From contig CALGCG010000001.1 of NCBI GenBank assembly GCA_937884485.1, forward strand, positions 1 through 16,457: DNA of 16,457 nucleotides, in the 5' to 3' direction. Below, one piece after another: positions 7,206 through 14,035 of this stretch. The notes under the pieces were generated by a model. That model was given only the letters and a program-made list of their open reading frames with translations, made no database searches and was not told where the DNA came from. The stretch comes from an uncultured Bacteroidales bacterium (lineage in GTDB: Bacteria; Bacteroidota; Bacteroidia; Bacteroidales; P3). The translations under genes were made by a program, and so were the position numbers. Numbering within the stretch: the stretch's first letter is position 1; each line of letters starts with the position of its first letter.

Positions 7206-8162
7206 TTAATTAAAATGACTGAAGAAAGCACACTTTGGATTATTAAAATTTAATTTTTTACGAGGTCGATTGTTTAATTTCTTTTGAATTGCGAATAATT
7301 CATGAGGGCTAATATCGTCAAAATCAGAACCTTTAGGGATGTACTGTCGGATAAGCTTATTAGTATATTCAACCAGACCTTTTTGCCAAGAAGAATAAGG
7401 ATCGGTAAAATAAACGACAACACCCTTAAGTAATTTGGATATCAATTGATGTTGGGAAAATTCAGAACCGTTATCAGTTGTGATAGTTAGCACTCCCTTA
7501 GCGCGATACGCAAAAAGGAGTCTGCCTACGGCATTAGCTAACTCTTTAGCCTTCTTGCCGTGTTTGAGTCGGTGAATAATGACATATCCTGTTGATTTTT
7601 CGACAAGAACAAGTATCGCTTGATAGCCGTTCTTGCCAATAATCAAATCCATCTCCCAATCGCCAAATCGTTTGCCATCAACTTCTTTGGGACGATCCTT
7701 TATTGATATTCTATTTGGAATATTTTTAGCCGAAGCTGATTTGTAGGGATTAGCCTTTCGCTTATGTCCTTTATGACGAAGATGCTCAAACAATCTCCCT
7801 CCGGCAAGTTTATCTTCTTTGATCCATTTGTAAATGGTCGTATGACTTACATTCTTGCCTTCAAGCCTCATTTTACCCGCAATCTGTTCCGGAGACCATT
7901 CTTCTGTACGAATTCGGTGTAAACACTCAAACTTTAGACTACTATTAATCGTAGCATTTTTTACTATTCGCTCTTGGCGTTCCATCGCCATTTCGTGGGC
8001 GTTATGTGCATAACCTCCACGTTTGTTCTTGTTACGAGATAACTCTCTGTAGATTGTTGATACATGCACGCCAAGTGCTTCTGCAATAAATTTTGGTGAC
8101 TTATTGCATTGTTTATACGCAAAAATTTGCGACCTTTGCAGTGAGGTTAAATGTTTGTACAT
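7206..8162 (-). CDS. IS30-family DDE transposase
   Basis: The protein is 318 aa from the ATG at 8162; a TTG two codons earlier is a less likely start. Residues 1-45 form an N-terminal helix-turn-helix (LTSLQRSQIFAYK to STIYREL), and about 86-116 form a second one (WSPEQIAGKM to TTIYKWI). The DDE catalytic core is complete: D172 in GDWEMDLIIG, D230 in TITTDNGSEF and E265 in KGLVEYTNKL, with 34 residues between the last two as expected for IS30. The C-terminal RPRKKLNF motif is present. It cuts and joins the element's ends. All key residues and the full length are present, so the element may still be active. The gene is clearly more AT-rich than the flanking host genes. Confidence 0.93.
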   Translation of the reverse strand: MYKHLTSLQRSQIFAYKQCNKSPKFIAEALGVHVSTIYRELSRNKNKRGGYAHNAHEMAMERQERIVKNATINSSLKFECLHRIRTEEWSPEQIAGKMRLEGKNVSHTTIYKWIKEDKLAGGRLFEHLRHKGHKRKANPYKSASAKNIPNRISIKDRPKEVDGKRFGDWEMDLIIGKNGYQAILVLVEKSTGYVIIHRLKHGKKAKELANAVGRLLFAYRAKGVLTITTDNGSEFSQHQLISKLLKGVVVYFTDPYSSWQKGLVEYTNKLIRQYIPKGSDFDDISPHELFAIQKKLNNRPRKKLNFNNPKCAFFSHFN

Positions 8163-8187
8163 AAGCAATACAAAATTAGTTAATCTT

Positions 8188-8211
8188 AGGGAGACTTCGG
8201 TCTCCTTTTTT
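8188..8211 (+). terminator. UUCG-loop terminator inside the IS30 element, opposite to the transposase
   Basis: GGAGAC (8190-8195), TTCG loop (8196-8199) and GTCTCC (8200-8205) are followed by TTTTTTCG. On the plus strand this is a textbook rho-independent terminator, located 28 nt before the transposase start and pointing the other way. It would stop antisense RNA crossing the transposase gene. On the minus strand the same hairpin could fold in the transposase leader. Confidence 0.75.
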
Positions 8212-8235
8212 CGTATTGCTCGTTTTTCTGCTGCC

Positions 8236-8269
8236 GATTTACATTTTGGGCATGCCCAAAATGTAAATC
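8236..8269. repeat. Perfect 34-bp palindrome inside the IS30 element
   Basis: Each arm is 17 bp (GATTTACATTTTGGGCA and its exact complement) with no spacer. It lies between the transposase start and the right inverted repeat. It could extrude as a cruciform or bind a dimeric protein. No T-tract follows it on either strand, so a terminator is unlikely. Confidence 0.8.
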
Positions 8270-8315
8270 AAACCTTATTAGTTTGAAGAATTGATGATAT
8301 TTTAAACATCATATT

Positions 8316-8336
8316 TTTCGCACTTCGTTTTTTAAT
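8316..8336 (-). repeat. Right terminal inverted repeat of the IS30 element
   Basis: Read on the minus strand, this end matches the left repeat at 18 of 21 positions, including the block AAGTGCGAAA. It lies about 150 bp upstream of the transposase start, leaving an unusually long leader inside the element. Confidence 0.75.
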
Positions 8337-8373
8337 TTAGGCGTCTTGGATGGATTTGGTAAACTGGTATACT

Positions 8374-8414
8374 GAAAGGCCGGGGAAACTCTCTGTGAAG
8401 AGTCCTCCCCGGCC
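8374..8414 (-). terminator. Terminator of the Omp28-like gene
   Basis: On the minus strand GGCCGGGGA (8414-8406) pairs with TCCCCGGCC (8386-8378), with an inner ACTCT/AGAGAGT extension. Only TTTC follows, so the T-tract is weak. It lies about 36 nt past the stop at 8450. Confidence 0.65.
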
Positions 8415-8449
8415 CGGATTGGCGGTGTATATGTTTGGTGGAATCGGGT

Positions 8450-10303
8450 CTAACGTCTCACCTTGCTGTGGCGTACAGTCCCGTCGGAAAGGGTCTCGAC
8501 AGCCACGAATATCCCGTCGCGGGGCGACGACACCCGCACTCCCCGGAGGTCGTAGTATTCAGTCCTGACCACTCCGGGCTGTATGGGGGTCTCGCCGATG
8601 GAGCTGGTGATGAAGCCCAGGGAGGCGGACTTGTTGCAGTTGAGCACTTTCCCCGTGGCGGCGTCGAGAAGGATGCCCACGGCGTGTATGGACGCCCCAT
8701 CGTTGATGAACTCCTCTCCCTTGATGTTAAGGATGTCGGCTTTGCGGACGCGGCATTCGTATGCGGCCTCCCCGCCATAATCCATAGAGGATGGAAGCGA
8801 GCCCTCCACACCCTTGACATCCTTGTAATAGACCACCACATCGTTGAATGTGAGTCCGCTCACGCTGCGTTCCCCCTTGGTGAAGATGTCCCACCACGGC
8901 CCTGAGTAGTAGGGGTTTGTCTCCCCCGCGTAGGCGTTGCTCTGACGCCATTCCGGGTTGCTGAGGCCGTCGGCCACCAAAGCCACCGACAGGCGGTAGT
9001 CGCAGTCTTCATACGGGCGTGCGAACCTCACATCCACACCGACCCTGAGCTCTGTGCGGTCTTCGTCGGCCCATTCCAGGGTCGCCTCCACCGACGCCGG
9101 GGCGAACTCTGTCTGGAAGGCAGGCCATTTCTCTGTGAAATATCCGGGGTCGAGCAGTCCTTCCCGGTTGATGGTGCCGTTGGGGAAACTTCCTACCTCT
9201 ACCGGGAATTCCGATCCCGGCATAGTCACCATGCATCCCGACTCGTAGGCCACGGCATGATAGGCCATGCCCACGAAGAGGTCGCTGTATGTCTCGCGCA
9301 GCTGCTCCATGGCCACGTAGCCGCGCGGACAGAAGGCGCATCCCAGACCTGTGAACTCCTCGACGAGAGGACGCGTCACGGGGATGAAGGGGAGTATCTC
9401 TATCTCTGCCGTGGCTGTGTTCACGTTGTCGCCGTTAGGCTCGCCGTTTATAGTCCCGACAGTCAGGGAGAATGGATATGACCCCGGCTCCGGCATCTCC
9501 TTGAGGGGCAGCTCCAGCTCCCGGCGCGAGCCTCCGCCCATGATCGGGTCGGCGAGGGAGAAGGAGTCGCTTACCGTCATGTCGCCTATCTTATATGTGT
9601 ATCCTATCGTTGAGGCGTCCACCGCGCCTTTGTTGACGAAGGTCGCTCTCACGAGGCCCTCCTCCAGGCCGGCGTGGCTGAGGGGGGGGAGCACGGGGGT
9701 CATGGCGTAGTCGCCGGTCTGTGTCTCGAGCCACACCCTCATGGCACTCACCGCGCCGGTGGTCTCGACCATGCCTTTCCATTTCAGCCGGCTGCGGCTC
9801 GTGTGCATATAGAGCCCGTCGGGGCTGGGGGCGGCGACGCTGTAGACGGCCACCGGATAGCCTGTGTAATCGGTGAGCTCCAGGATATTGAACGAATAGC
9901 CCACGTAGACCCCTTCGGCGGGAATCTCATAGGGCTCGTCGAAAGTCACGCTCAACATACCGTCCTGGAGTGTGGCCTCCTTTACTGCGATGTCGGGGGC
10001 GTTCACCTTGTTGTCAAGCTTCAGCTCGCTCGACATCCATCCGCTCAGGGCGCCGATTGAGGCGGTAGGGGCCGGCATGGGCACGGAGAATCCTTTCACT
10101 CTGGCCCCGGCGTATGACGCGTCGGCGATCCGTATGGCGACGTCGTAAGACTCCTTCTTGTTGAAGCCGTATACCTGGTATTCCTCTGCGGGGTCGCCGT
10201 AGCAGAATGTGATGTCGGCGCCCTGGGAGGCCGCCGCCGAAAGGACACATACGATCGCCGCGGCCCTTCTGGCGAGTTTTGAAGTAAATGTAGAGTTCCT
10301 CAT
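8450..10303 (-). CDS. Secreted Omp28/thioredoxin-like protein
   Basis: The product is 617 aa from the ATG at 10303. A basic start and hydrophobic stretch (RRAAAIVCVLSAAAS) form a signal peptide. Residues ~30-195 form a beta-rich N-terminal domain, and ~200-305 an Ig/CARDB-like domain. From ~310 the protein has VEEFTGLGCAFCPRG, the Omp28-type thioredoxin fold signature with a CxxC pair (C322, C325), followed by a SFPNGTINR loop as expected near the active site. The last ~35 residues (TEYYDLRGVRV, GIFVAVETL) match the exported-protein tail also seen on the protein at 3502-5190. It probably acts outside the cytoplasm, possibly surface-attached; a redox role is suggested by CxxC but not shown. 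It follows the Crp/Fnr gene and has its own cassette-type promoter. Confidence 0.85.
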   Translation of the reverse strand: MRNSTFTSKLARRAAAIVCVLSAAASQGADITFCYGDPAEEYQVYGFNKKESYDVAIRIADASYAGARVKGFSVPMPAPTASIGALSGWMSSELKLDNKVNAPDIAVKEATLQDGMLSVTFDEPYEIPAEGVYVGYSFNILELTDYTGYPVAVYSVAAPSPDGLYMHTSRSRLKWKGMVETTGAVSAMRVWLETQTGDYAMTPVLPPLSHAGLEEGLVRATFVNKGAVDASTIGYTYKIGDMTVSDSFSLADPIMGGGSRRELELPLKEMPEPGSYPFSLTVGTINGEPNGDNVNTATAEIEILPFIPVTRPLVEEFTGLGCAFCPRGYVAMEQLRETYSDLFVGMAYHAVAYESGCMVTMPGSEFPVEVGSFPNGTINREGLLDPGYFTEKWPAFQTEFAPASVEATLEWADEDRTELRVGVDVRFARPYEDCDYRLSVALVADGLSNPEWRQSNAYAGETNPYYSGPWWDIFTKGERSVSGLTFNDVVVYYKDVKGVEGSLPSSMDYGGEAAYECRVRKADILNIKGEEFINDGASIHAVGILLDAATGKVLNCNKSASLGFITSSIGETPIQPGVVRTEYYDLRGVRVSSPRDGIFVAVETLSDGTVRHSKVRR

Positions 10304-10357
10304 AATTGTTATGATTTTAAGATATTGTTGTTCTTGTGGTGGTCGCTTTGACGGGTG

Positions 10358-10388
10358 CAAAAATAGGGATTCGCGGAATGCGCGTCAA
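10358..10388 (-). promoter_or_regulatory. Promoter of the Omp28-like gene (cassette 2)
   Basis: On the minus strand TTG (10388-10386), a 20-bp spacer including GCATTCCGCG, and TATTTTTG (10365-10358) match both the Bacteroidetes promoter pattern and cassette 1. The expected start near 10351 gives a leader of about 48 nt. Confidence 0.8.
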
Positions 10389-10416
10389 TAGCGGGAACAC
10401 GTATATGAGGCTCTTT

Positions 10417-10451
10417 ATGAATCATTTGATGCCATATGCTGATTCAATTGA
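10417..10451 (-). promoter_or_regulatory. Inverted repeat, probable operator (cassette 2)
   Basis: On the minus strand TTGAATCA (10447-10440) and TGATTCAT (10424-10417) form inverted arms 15 bp apart; TCAATTGA (10451-10444) overlaps the outer arm. The distance to the -33 element is 28 bp. All distances equal those of cassette 1, and the core GAATCA/TGATTC is a perfect inverted pair here. Confidence 0.65.
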
Positions 10452-10500
10452 TGAAATGACGCCTGTGGGTGGTGGAGCGGGGATTCATGACTGTGGCCTG

Positions 10501-10947
10501 TCAATCCTTTCCGCCCTTCATCAGCCACTTGGTGCGCAGGGTGCTGAGATACTGCGGCGAGACCCCGAGGTAGGCGGCGATGGTGCGCAGTGACACCTGG
10601 CGTATTATGTCGGGCCGGTGGTCCATAAGGGTCATGTAGCGGTCGCGGACGCTCCCGCTGAGGTTGAGCTCCCTGATCTCGTATGTGTATAGCTGGCACT
10701 GCGCCATGCTCAGACACCATCTGGCGAACTCGTGGGAACGGCTGATGAGGTCGTCGTAGGCCCGCGCCGGAATCTTCAGCAGCATGGTCGGGCAGCAGGC
10801 CTCGAAGAAGGCGTGCGACGGCTTCCCGGCGTAGTAGCAGTGATATTCGGTGAACATGGTGCCGGGCAGGGAGAAGGTGTCCACGGTCTCTTTGTTGTGG
10901 TCCAAAAATTTTGCGAAATCGATTATTAAATAACTACATACAGGCAT
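10501..10947 (-). pseudogene. Crp/Fnr-family regulator, N-terminus lost at the right junction
   Basis: The frame keeps the second half of a cyclic-nucleotide-binding-type beta barrel (DTFSLPGTMF, GKPSHAFFEACCPTMLLKI) and a C-terminal helix-turn-helix (LRTIAAYLGVSPQYLSTLR) at its end. Bacteroidales members of this family are usually about 190 residues; only about 130-135 residues here have host-like composition. The first residues (MPVCSYLIIDFAKF) are coded by AT-rich DNA beyond about 10905 and seem to belong to the other side of the join, although FAKFLDHNKE could just pass as family-like. The missing part would include the first barrel strands, so the product is unlikely to work. Intact, it would be the regulator next to the Omp28-like gene, with that gene's operator 50 bp downstream. 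Confidence 0.7.
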
Positions 10948-11414
10948 TTTCTATAGAAGTAAAATTAAACGAAAATGTGTATTTGGATAAAATAGACAAA
11001 AATGACCAAAATTTGATAAAGGAGATAGATGATCACTTAACTGGTCAGCCTATCTCTAACAAATATATCGACTATATTAGGTTGCAACAATTAAAAGATT
11101 TGCAGGGTGTAAATCATTATATATCAAATGATAGGATATCTATTAATTTTGTTTGGGAAGGGTTTAGTGTAAAAGTTAAGAACTATATCATAGAGGAAGC
11201 TATCACAAAAAAAGAAGATTTATACAACGACTATATAAATGAAAACAAAGATACTTTTGATGAAATGTGGCTTATAATAACAATGCCGTGGGAAGAACAT
11301 ACTTATAGTTTCAAAGGTGTAGTAATGTCACCTAATTTTGAGTCGAAATATGACAGAATTTATGTGAGCCAAATTACACCACCATTTGCAAATTGTATAT
11401 ATTCAAAATCATAG
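10911..11414 (+). CDS. AT-rich gene at the prophage edge, probably N-terminally truncated
   Basis: The frame gives 167 residues if read from a TTG at 10911, but that start lies on the host/prophage join, and the frame stays open back into GC-rich host DNA. The true start is therefore probably lost. The sequence has strong AT-rich coding character and a soluble, acidic profile. Near the N-terminus FSIEVKLNEN resembles the E-x-K half of a PD-(D/E)xK nuclease core, but the partner aspartate would lie in the missing part, so this is only a hint. WLIITMPWEEHTYSFKGVV marks the C-terminal half. It converges on the terminase gene, and the two stop codons are adjacent (TAG 11412-11414, terminase TGA 11411-11409). 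I do not recognise the family. It could be phage cargo. Confidence 0.5.
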   Translation: MRNRLLNNYIQAFSIEVKLNENVYLDKIDKNDQNLIKEIDDHLTGQPISNKYIDYIRLQQLKDLQGVNHYISNDRISINFVWEGFSVKVKNYIIEEAITKKEDLYNDYINENKDTFDEMWLIITMPWEEHTYSFKGVVMSPNFESKYDRIYVSQITPPFANCIYSKS

Positions 11415-13040
11415 CACCCCACTCGAAGTGTATGGCATAATCTCACGGTATGGGAATTTTTCGCAACCGATGTAGAGCGTATCAAACGCGTCTGTTCCGT
11501 CGGTGCGATGTTGTAGCAAGTCTTCTTCCGTTTCGGCTAACTTCTCGCCACCTTTGTCCTTACGAAATCCATTGCGACCACGAGTAACGCCGGCAGACTG
11601 AACAGCAAGAATAAGGTCATCATTATTCTGTCGGTTGAAGAATGGCATTAGGCGTTGTTTGCCAGCAAAGGCTTGGTTGATGAGAAGGTATTTCTCATCG
11701 TGACGCATAGGGTTGCCGAGATACACATCTTCCACTTGCCAGCCGTGACGCTCAAACTCGTGGACAACCACCCACCGGAAATCTTGGTCATTGACGGCAT
11801 AGTTACCACCGAGAGCCGTAGCATCGTAATAGAAAACGACAGTTTTATTGCGGTGATTGGCATAGTAACGACAAAACTCCTCAATGAGAGCAGGGATTTT
11901 CCGCTCGAACTTGACATAAAACGACTTTATGATGTTCAATCGTCGGCCGTTTGGCTGACCGGCAACAATCCAGTTGATATTGGCATTATAGTCCATACCA
12001 ATGCAGATTGGAGCATGAGGATTGACATCAGCGTCAGCACGGCAGTCAAGCAAGCTGGGATTAAAGTCATAGCCGAGCGAATCGAGGTAAGCGAAATCCG
12101 AGGCGTTGTATTTATGTCTTTCTTTCATCGATGAATAAAATCCGTCTTTGGCTATTCCGATCCTCTGACACAGGATAGAGGTTTGGAAAGTCTTCGGAGT
12201 GAGGTCGCGTTTCATCTGCTTGATGTAGTTTTCGCCGAGGAGTTGGAGATTTTCAATCGAAGAATACTCCTTGTAGTAAACAGCGACCGAACGCATTTTA
12301 TTCAGATTAGTATCGAGGCGACGAAGGTACGATTTGAGATAAGGGGGAACAGGCACACCCTTTGCGTTAAGGGCGCGAATACGCTCCTTAGTTCTCCATA
12401 TCTCATACACAGTACCCTCAATGGTGGCGATAAGTTCCTTATCCATTTTGTCCTCATAGTGCAAGAACCACGAGCCTTTTTGAGTCTGAGGCATATCCGA
12501 AAGAATCATCATCGAGTGGTTGCACGAATGATGACCGAAATGCGATTTGATACCACCATTAGCAGGAAGCGTTTCATCTTTTAGCCGTTCATAATCCACG
12601 AACTTCGCTTCATCGACAAGAATCCAAGAGAGCGTCAGCGAGTTAGACGAGCCTGGTCTATCTTGTGAAATGATAATTGCACACGAGCCATTGTAAAAGG
12701 AAATGACATGCTCATAGTCCGACGGCTCGATGATAGGCTTAGCGAACGATTTGGGTGGGCGACGACCGACGACATAATGAATGCCATTGATAAATCCCCA
12801 ACGCTTCCAAGCAGCGAAGAGGCCTGGGAGCGTATTAGTCAAGCCATGCTTGAAAGTAGGCACGACTATACCACCGGTAGAGCCGGGCATTCTCTGCATA
12901 TTACGAAGCACGAAAGGCGACGCAATGGAGTCCGTCTTACCAGTACGACGGCCGGCGACGATCACCGTAGTGTTCGCCCCGATTAATTGCGTCAAACGCT
13001 GTGGCGTGTTGAAGTAAACGGATTTATCATTCTTGCTCAT
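11409..13040 (-). CDS. terL: Phage terminase large subunit
   Basis: The 543-aa protein is the DNA-packaging motor. Walker A is at residues 29-36 (AGRRTGKT) and Walker B at 140-144 (ILVDE). The C-terminal RNase H-like nuclease keeps its acidic residues: D350 in CIGMDYNAN, D406 in VVFYYDATALGG, and D514/D517 in TDGTDAFDTLY. Length and motif order are those of a complete terminase. It cuts concatemeric or integrated phage DNA and pumps it into the prohead. The start ATG at 13040 follows AAGGAAGACGACA, 14 nt after the previous stop. It is the last gene of the operon here; the portal and capsid genes expected to follow terminase in many phages are absent downstream, where a convergent gene and then host DNA begin. 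Confidence 0.92.
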   Translation of the reverse strand: MSKNDKSVYFNTPQRLTQLIGANTTVIVAGRRTGKTDSIASPFVLRNMQRMPGSTGGIVVPTFKHGLTNTLPGLFAAWKRWGFINGIHYVVGRRPPKSFAKPIIEPSDYEHVISFYNGSCAIIISQDRPGSSNSLTLSWILVDEAKFVDYERLKDETLPANGGIKSHFGHHSCNHSMMILSDMPQTQKGSWFLHYEDKMDKELIATIEGTVYEIWRTKERIRALNAKGVPVPPYLKSYLRRLDTNLNKMRSVAVYYKEYSSIENLQLLGENYIKQMKRDLTPKTFQTSILCQRIGIAKDGFYSSMKERHKYNASDFAYLDSLGYDFNPSLLDCRADADVNPHAPICIGMDYNANINWIVAGQPNGRRLNIIKSFYVKFERKIPALIEEFCRYYANHRNKTVVFYYDATALGGNYAVNDQDFRWVVVHEFERHGWQVEDVYLGNPMRHDEKYLLINQAFAGKQRLMPFFNRQNNDDLILAVQSAGVTRGRNGFRKDKGGEKLAETEEDLLQHRTDGTDAFDTLYIGCEKFPYREIMPYTSSGVL

Positions 13041-13054
13041 TGTCGTCTTCCTTA

Positions 13055-13735
13055 TTAGGGATTTGGAATCCTTGTTGACAAAGGCTCGTCAAATGGCGTA
13101 CCAGCCGTTGGCTGACAATCGCCACTCGCTTTGTCGATTGTCGGAAAAAGTTCCGACAATTCAAGGTCAGCTTCCTCAAAAGTGATGTCCTCGATGTCGA
13201 TAGTTTCAGCGCGATATTTATTAAGCATAGCCTTAATCTTATCGTTGATGTTCGGGATAGGCTTGATACCGAGCACCGTAGGGTCAGAGGTAGCAGTGAA
13301 CGGCTGAACCACAATCATTTCATAAGGCACTGCCTGTTCATCTTCAAGGTCAATGCGATTATACTTCGCATACGACGAAGCTGCTTTCTCCATAGTCTTG
13401 GTGTCCTTACGCTTCTTCGCCATTTGGTATGTCTCAAGAATCATTTCATTGTAACGCCAACGATGAAAATCCCTGCTTGCAGTGGCAAGTGTAGGGAGCA
13501 GAGTCTTGACAATGGCGAGGTCGGAATAAGCCACGACCTTTGAAATGTCGTAACGGCTTAGTTCCTGTTCCACGAACTGCCTATCCTTAGCATCAGGATT
13601 GGCAATGCACCAATTATACATATCACGCACACGAAGCACCTTATCCACAAGTAATTGCGGATATGCTTGACGCAACTCGTCCTCTTTCGTAAAGAGGTCG
13701 GAGCGACAAAGTTCAAGTGCGTTAGGGTAAGCCAT
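13055..13735 (-). CDS. Phage protein of unknown function upstream of terminase (226 aa)
   Basis: The protein is mostly helical and charged up to about residue 130. The segment ELSRYDISKVVAYSDLAIVK looks like a possible DNA-binding helix-turn-helix, and KKRKDTKTMEKAASSYAKY is a basic helix. A central strand region (YEMIVVQPFTATSDPTVLGI) is followed by an acidic tail (IDIEDITFEEADLELSELFP). The gene sits directly before the large terminase with a 14-nt gap, the usual place for a small terminase subunit, and DNA-binding helices followed by an acidic tail fit that role. The next gene upstream is also a candidate, so the assignment is open. From memory, similar proteins occur beside terminase in Bacteroides-type phages. 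Confidence 0.65.
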   Translation of the reverse strand: MAYPNALELCRSDLFTKEDELRQAYPQLLVDKVLRVRDMYNWCIANPDAKDRQFVEQELSRYDISKVVAYSDLAIVKTLLPTLATASRDFHRWRYNEMILETYQMAKKRKDTKTMEKAASSYAKYNRIDLEDEQAVPYEMIVVQPFTATSDPTVLGIKPIPNINDKIKAMLNKYRAETIDIEDITFEEADLELSELFPTIDKASGDCQPTAGTPFDEPLSTRIPNP

Positions 13736-13758
13736 AGTATTGCAGTGTTAGTAGTTTG

Positions 13759-14034
13759 TTACTCGTCATCTTCCATGTCGAGTAGGTTCTTGTGAGTGTT
13801 CTCAATCGCAAGAGGAGAACCAACTTGGGCAAGTAGCATTTCTTGGTGTAGCAACTTCACCTTTGAAGCTGCTTTGCCACGATAATAGCGTCTTGAAACT
13901 TCGGTATCTTTCTGTGATATGTCCCAGCGAAGCTGTTCAGGGGCAATATCAAGAATGACTGCCATATCCGATATTTTGAGGTATATGGAAGCGAATTTCT
14001 CTATTTGGTCAAGTTGTTCGGGAGTGTATTTCAT
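13759..14034 (-). CDS. Small HTH phage protein, small-terminase candidate (91 aa)
   Basis: The N-terminal half (EKFASIYLKISDMAVILDIA, then PEQLRWDI) has the pattern of a helix-turn-helix like those at the start of small terminase subunits. A long basic helix (YYRGKAASKVKLLHQEMLL) follows, and the protein ends in an acidic tail (LLDMEDDE). The start at 14034 is one base after the stop of the PLD-like gene, which implies translational coupling. It is shorter than typical small terminases (~140-200 aa), so it may act with the 226-aa protein that follows. Recognition of phage DNA ends is inferred from position and fold pattern only. Confidence 0.65.
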   Translation of the reverse strand: MKYTPEQLDQIEKFASIYLKISDMAVILDIAPEQLRWDISQKDTEVSRRYYRGKAASKVKLLHQEMLLAQVGSPLAIENTHKNLLDMEDDE

Positions 14035-14035
14035 A

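Larger units (their letters stand above)
7185..8336 (-). mobile_element. IS30-family insertion sequence
   Basis: The element is about 1.15 kb and AT-rich inside GC-rich DNA. Its ends are imperfect inverted repeats at 7185-7205 and 8316-8336, and it encodes one IS30-type transposase that fills most of it. If the true ends are 7187 and 8334, a 2-bp AT duplication flanks it, which fits the 2-3 bp duplications of this family; I cannot fix the border to the base. It lies between the terminator of the Omp28-like gene and the promoter of the TPR/AraC gene, so no gene is broken. Directly outside its left end is a perfect palindrome, CTGCGTCGCAG (7174-7184). Confidence 0.85.

Noticed and set aside
11655..12584. 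Plus-strand frames of 159 and 133 codons inside the terminase gene
   Set aside because: They are antisense to a complete terminase with intact ATPase and nuclease motifs.
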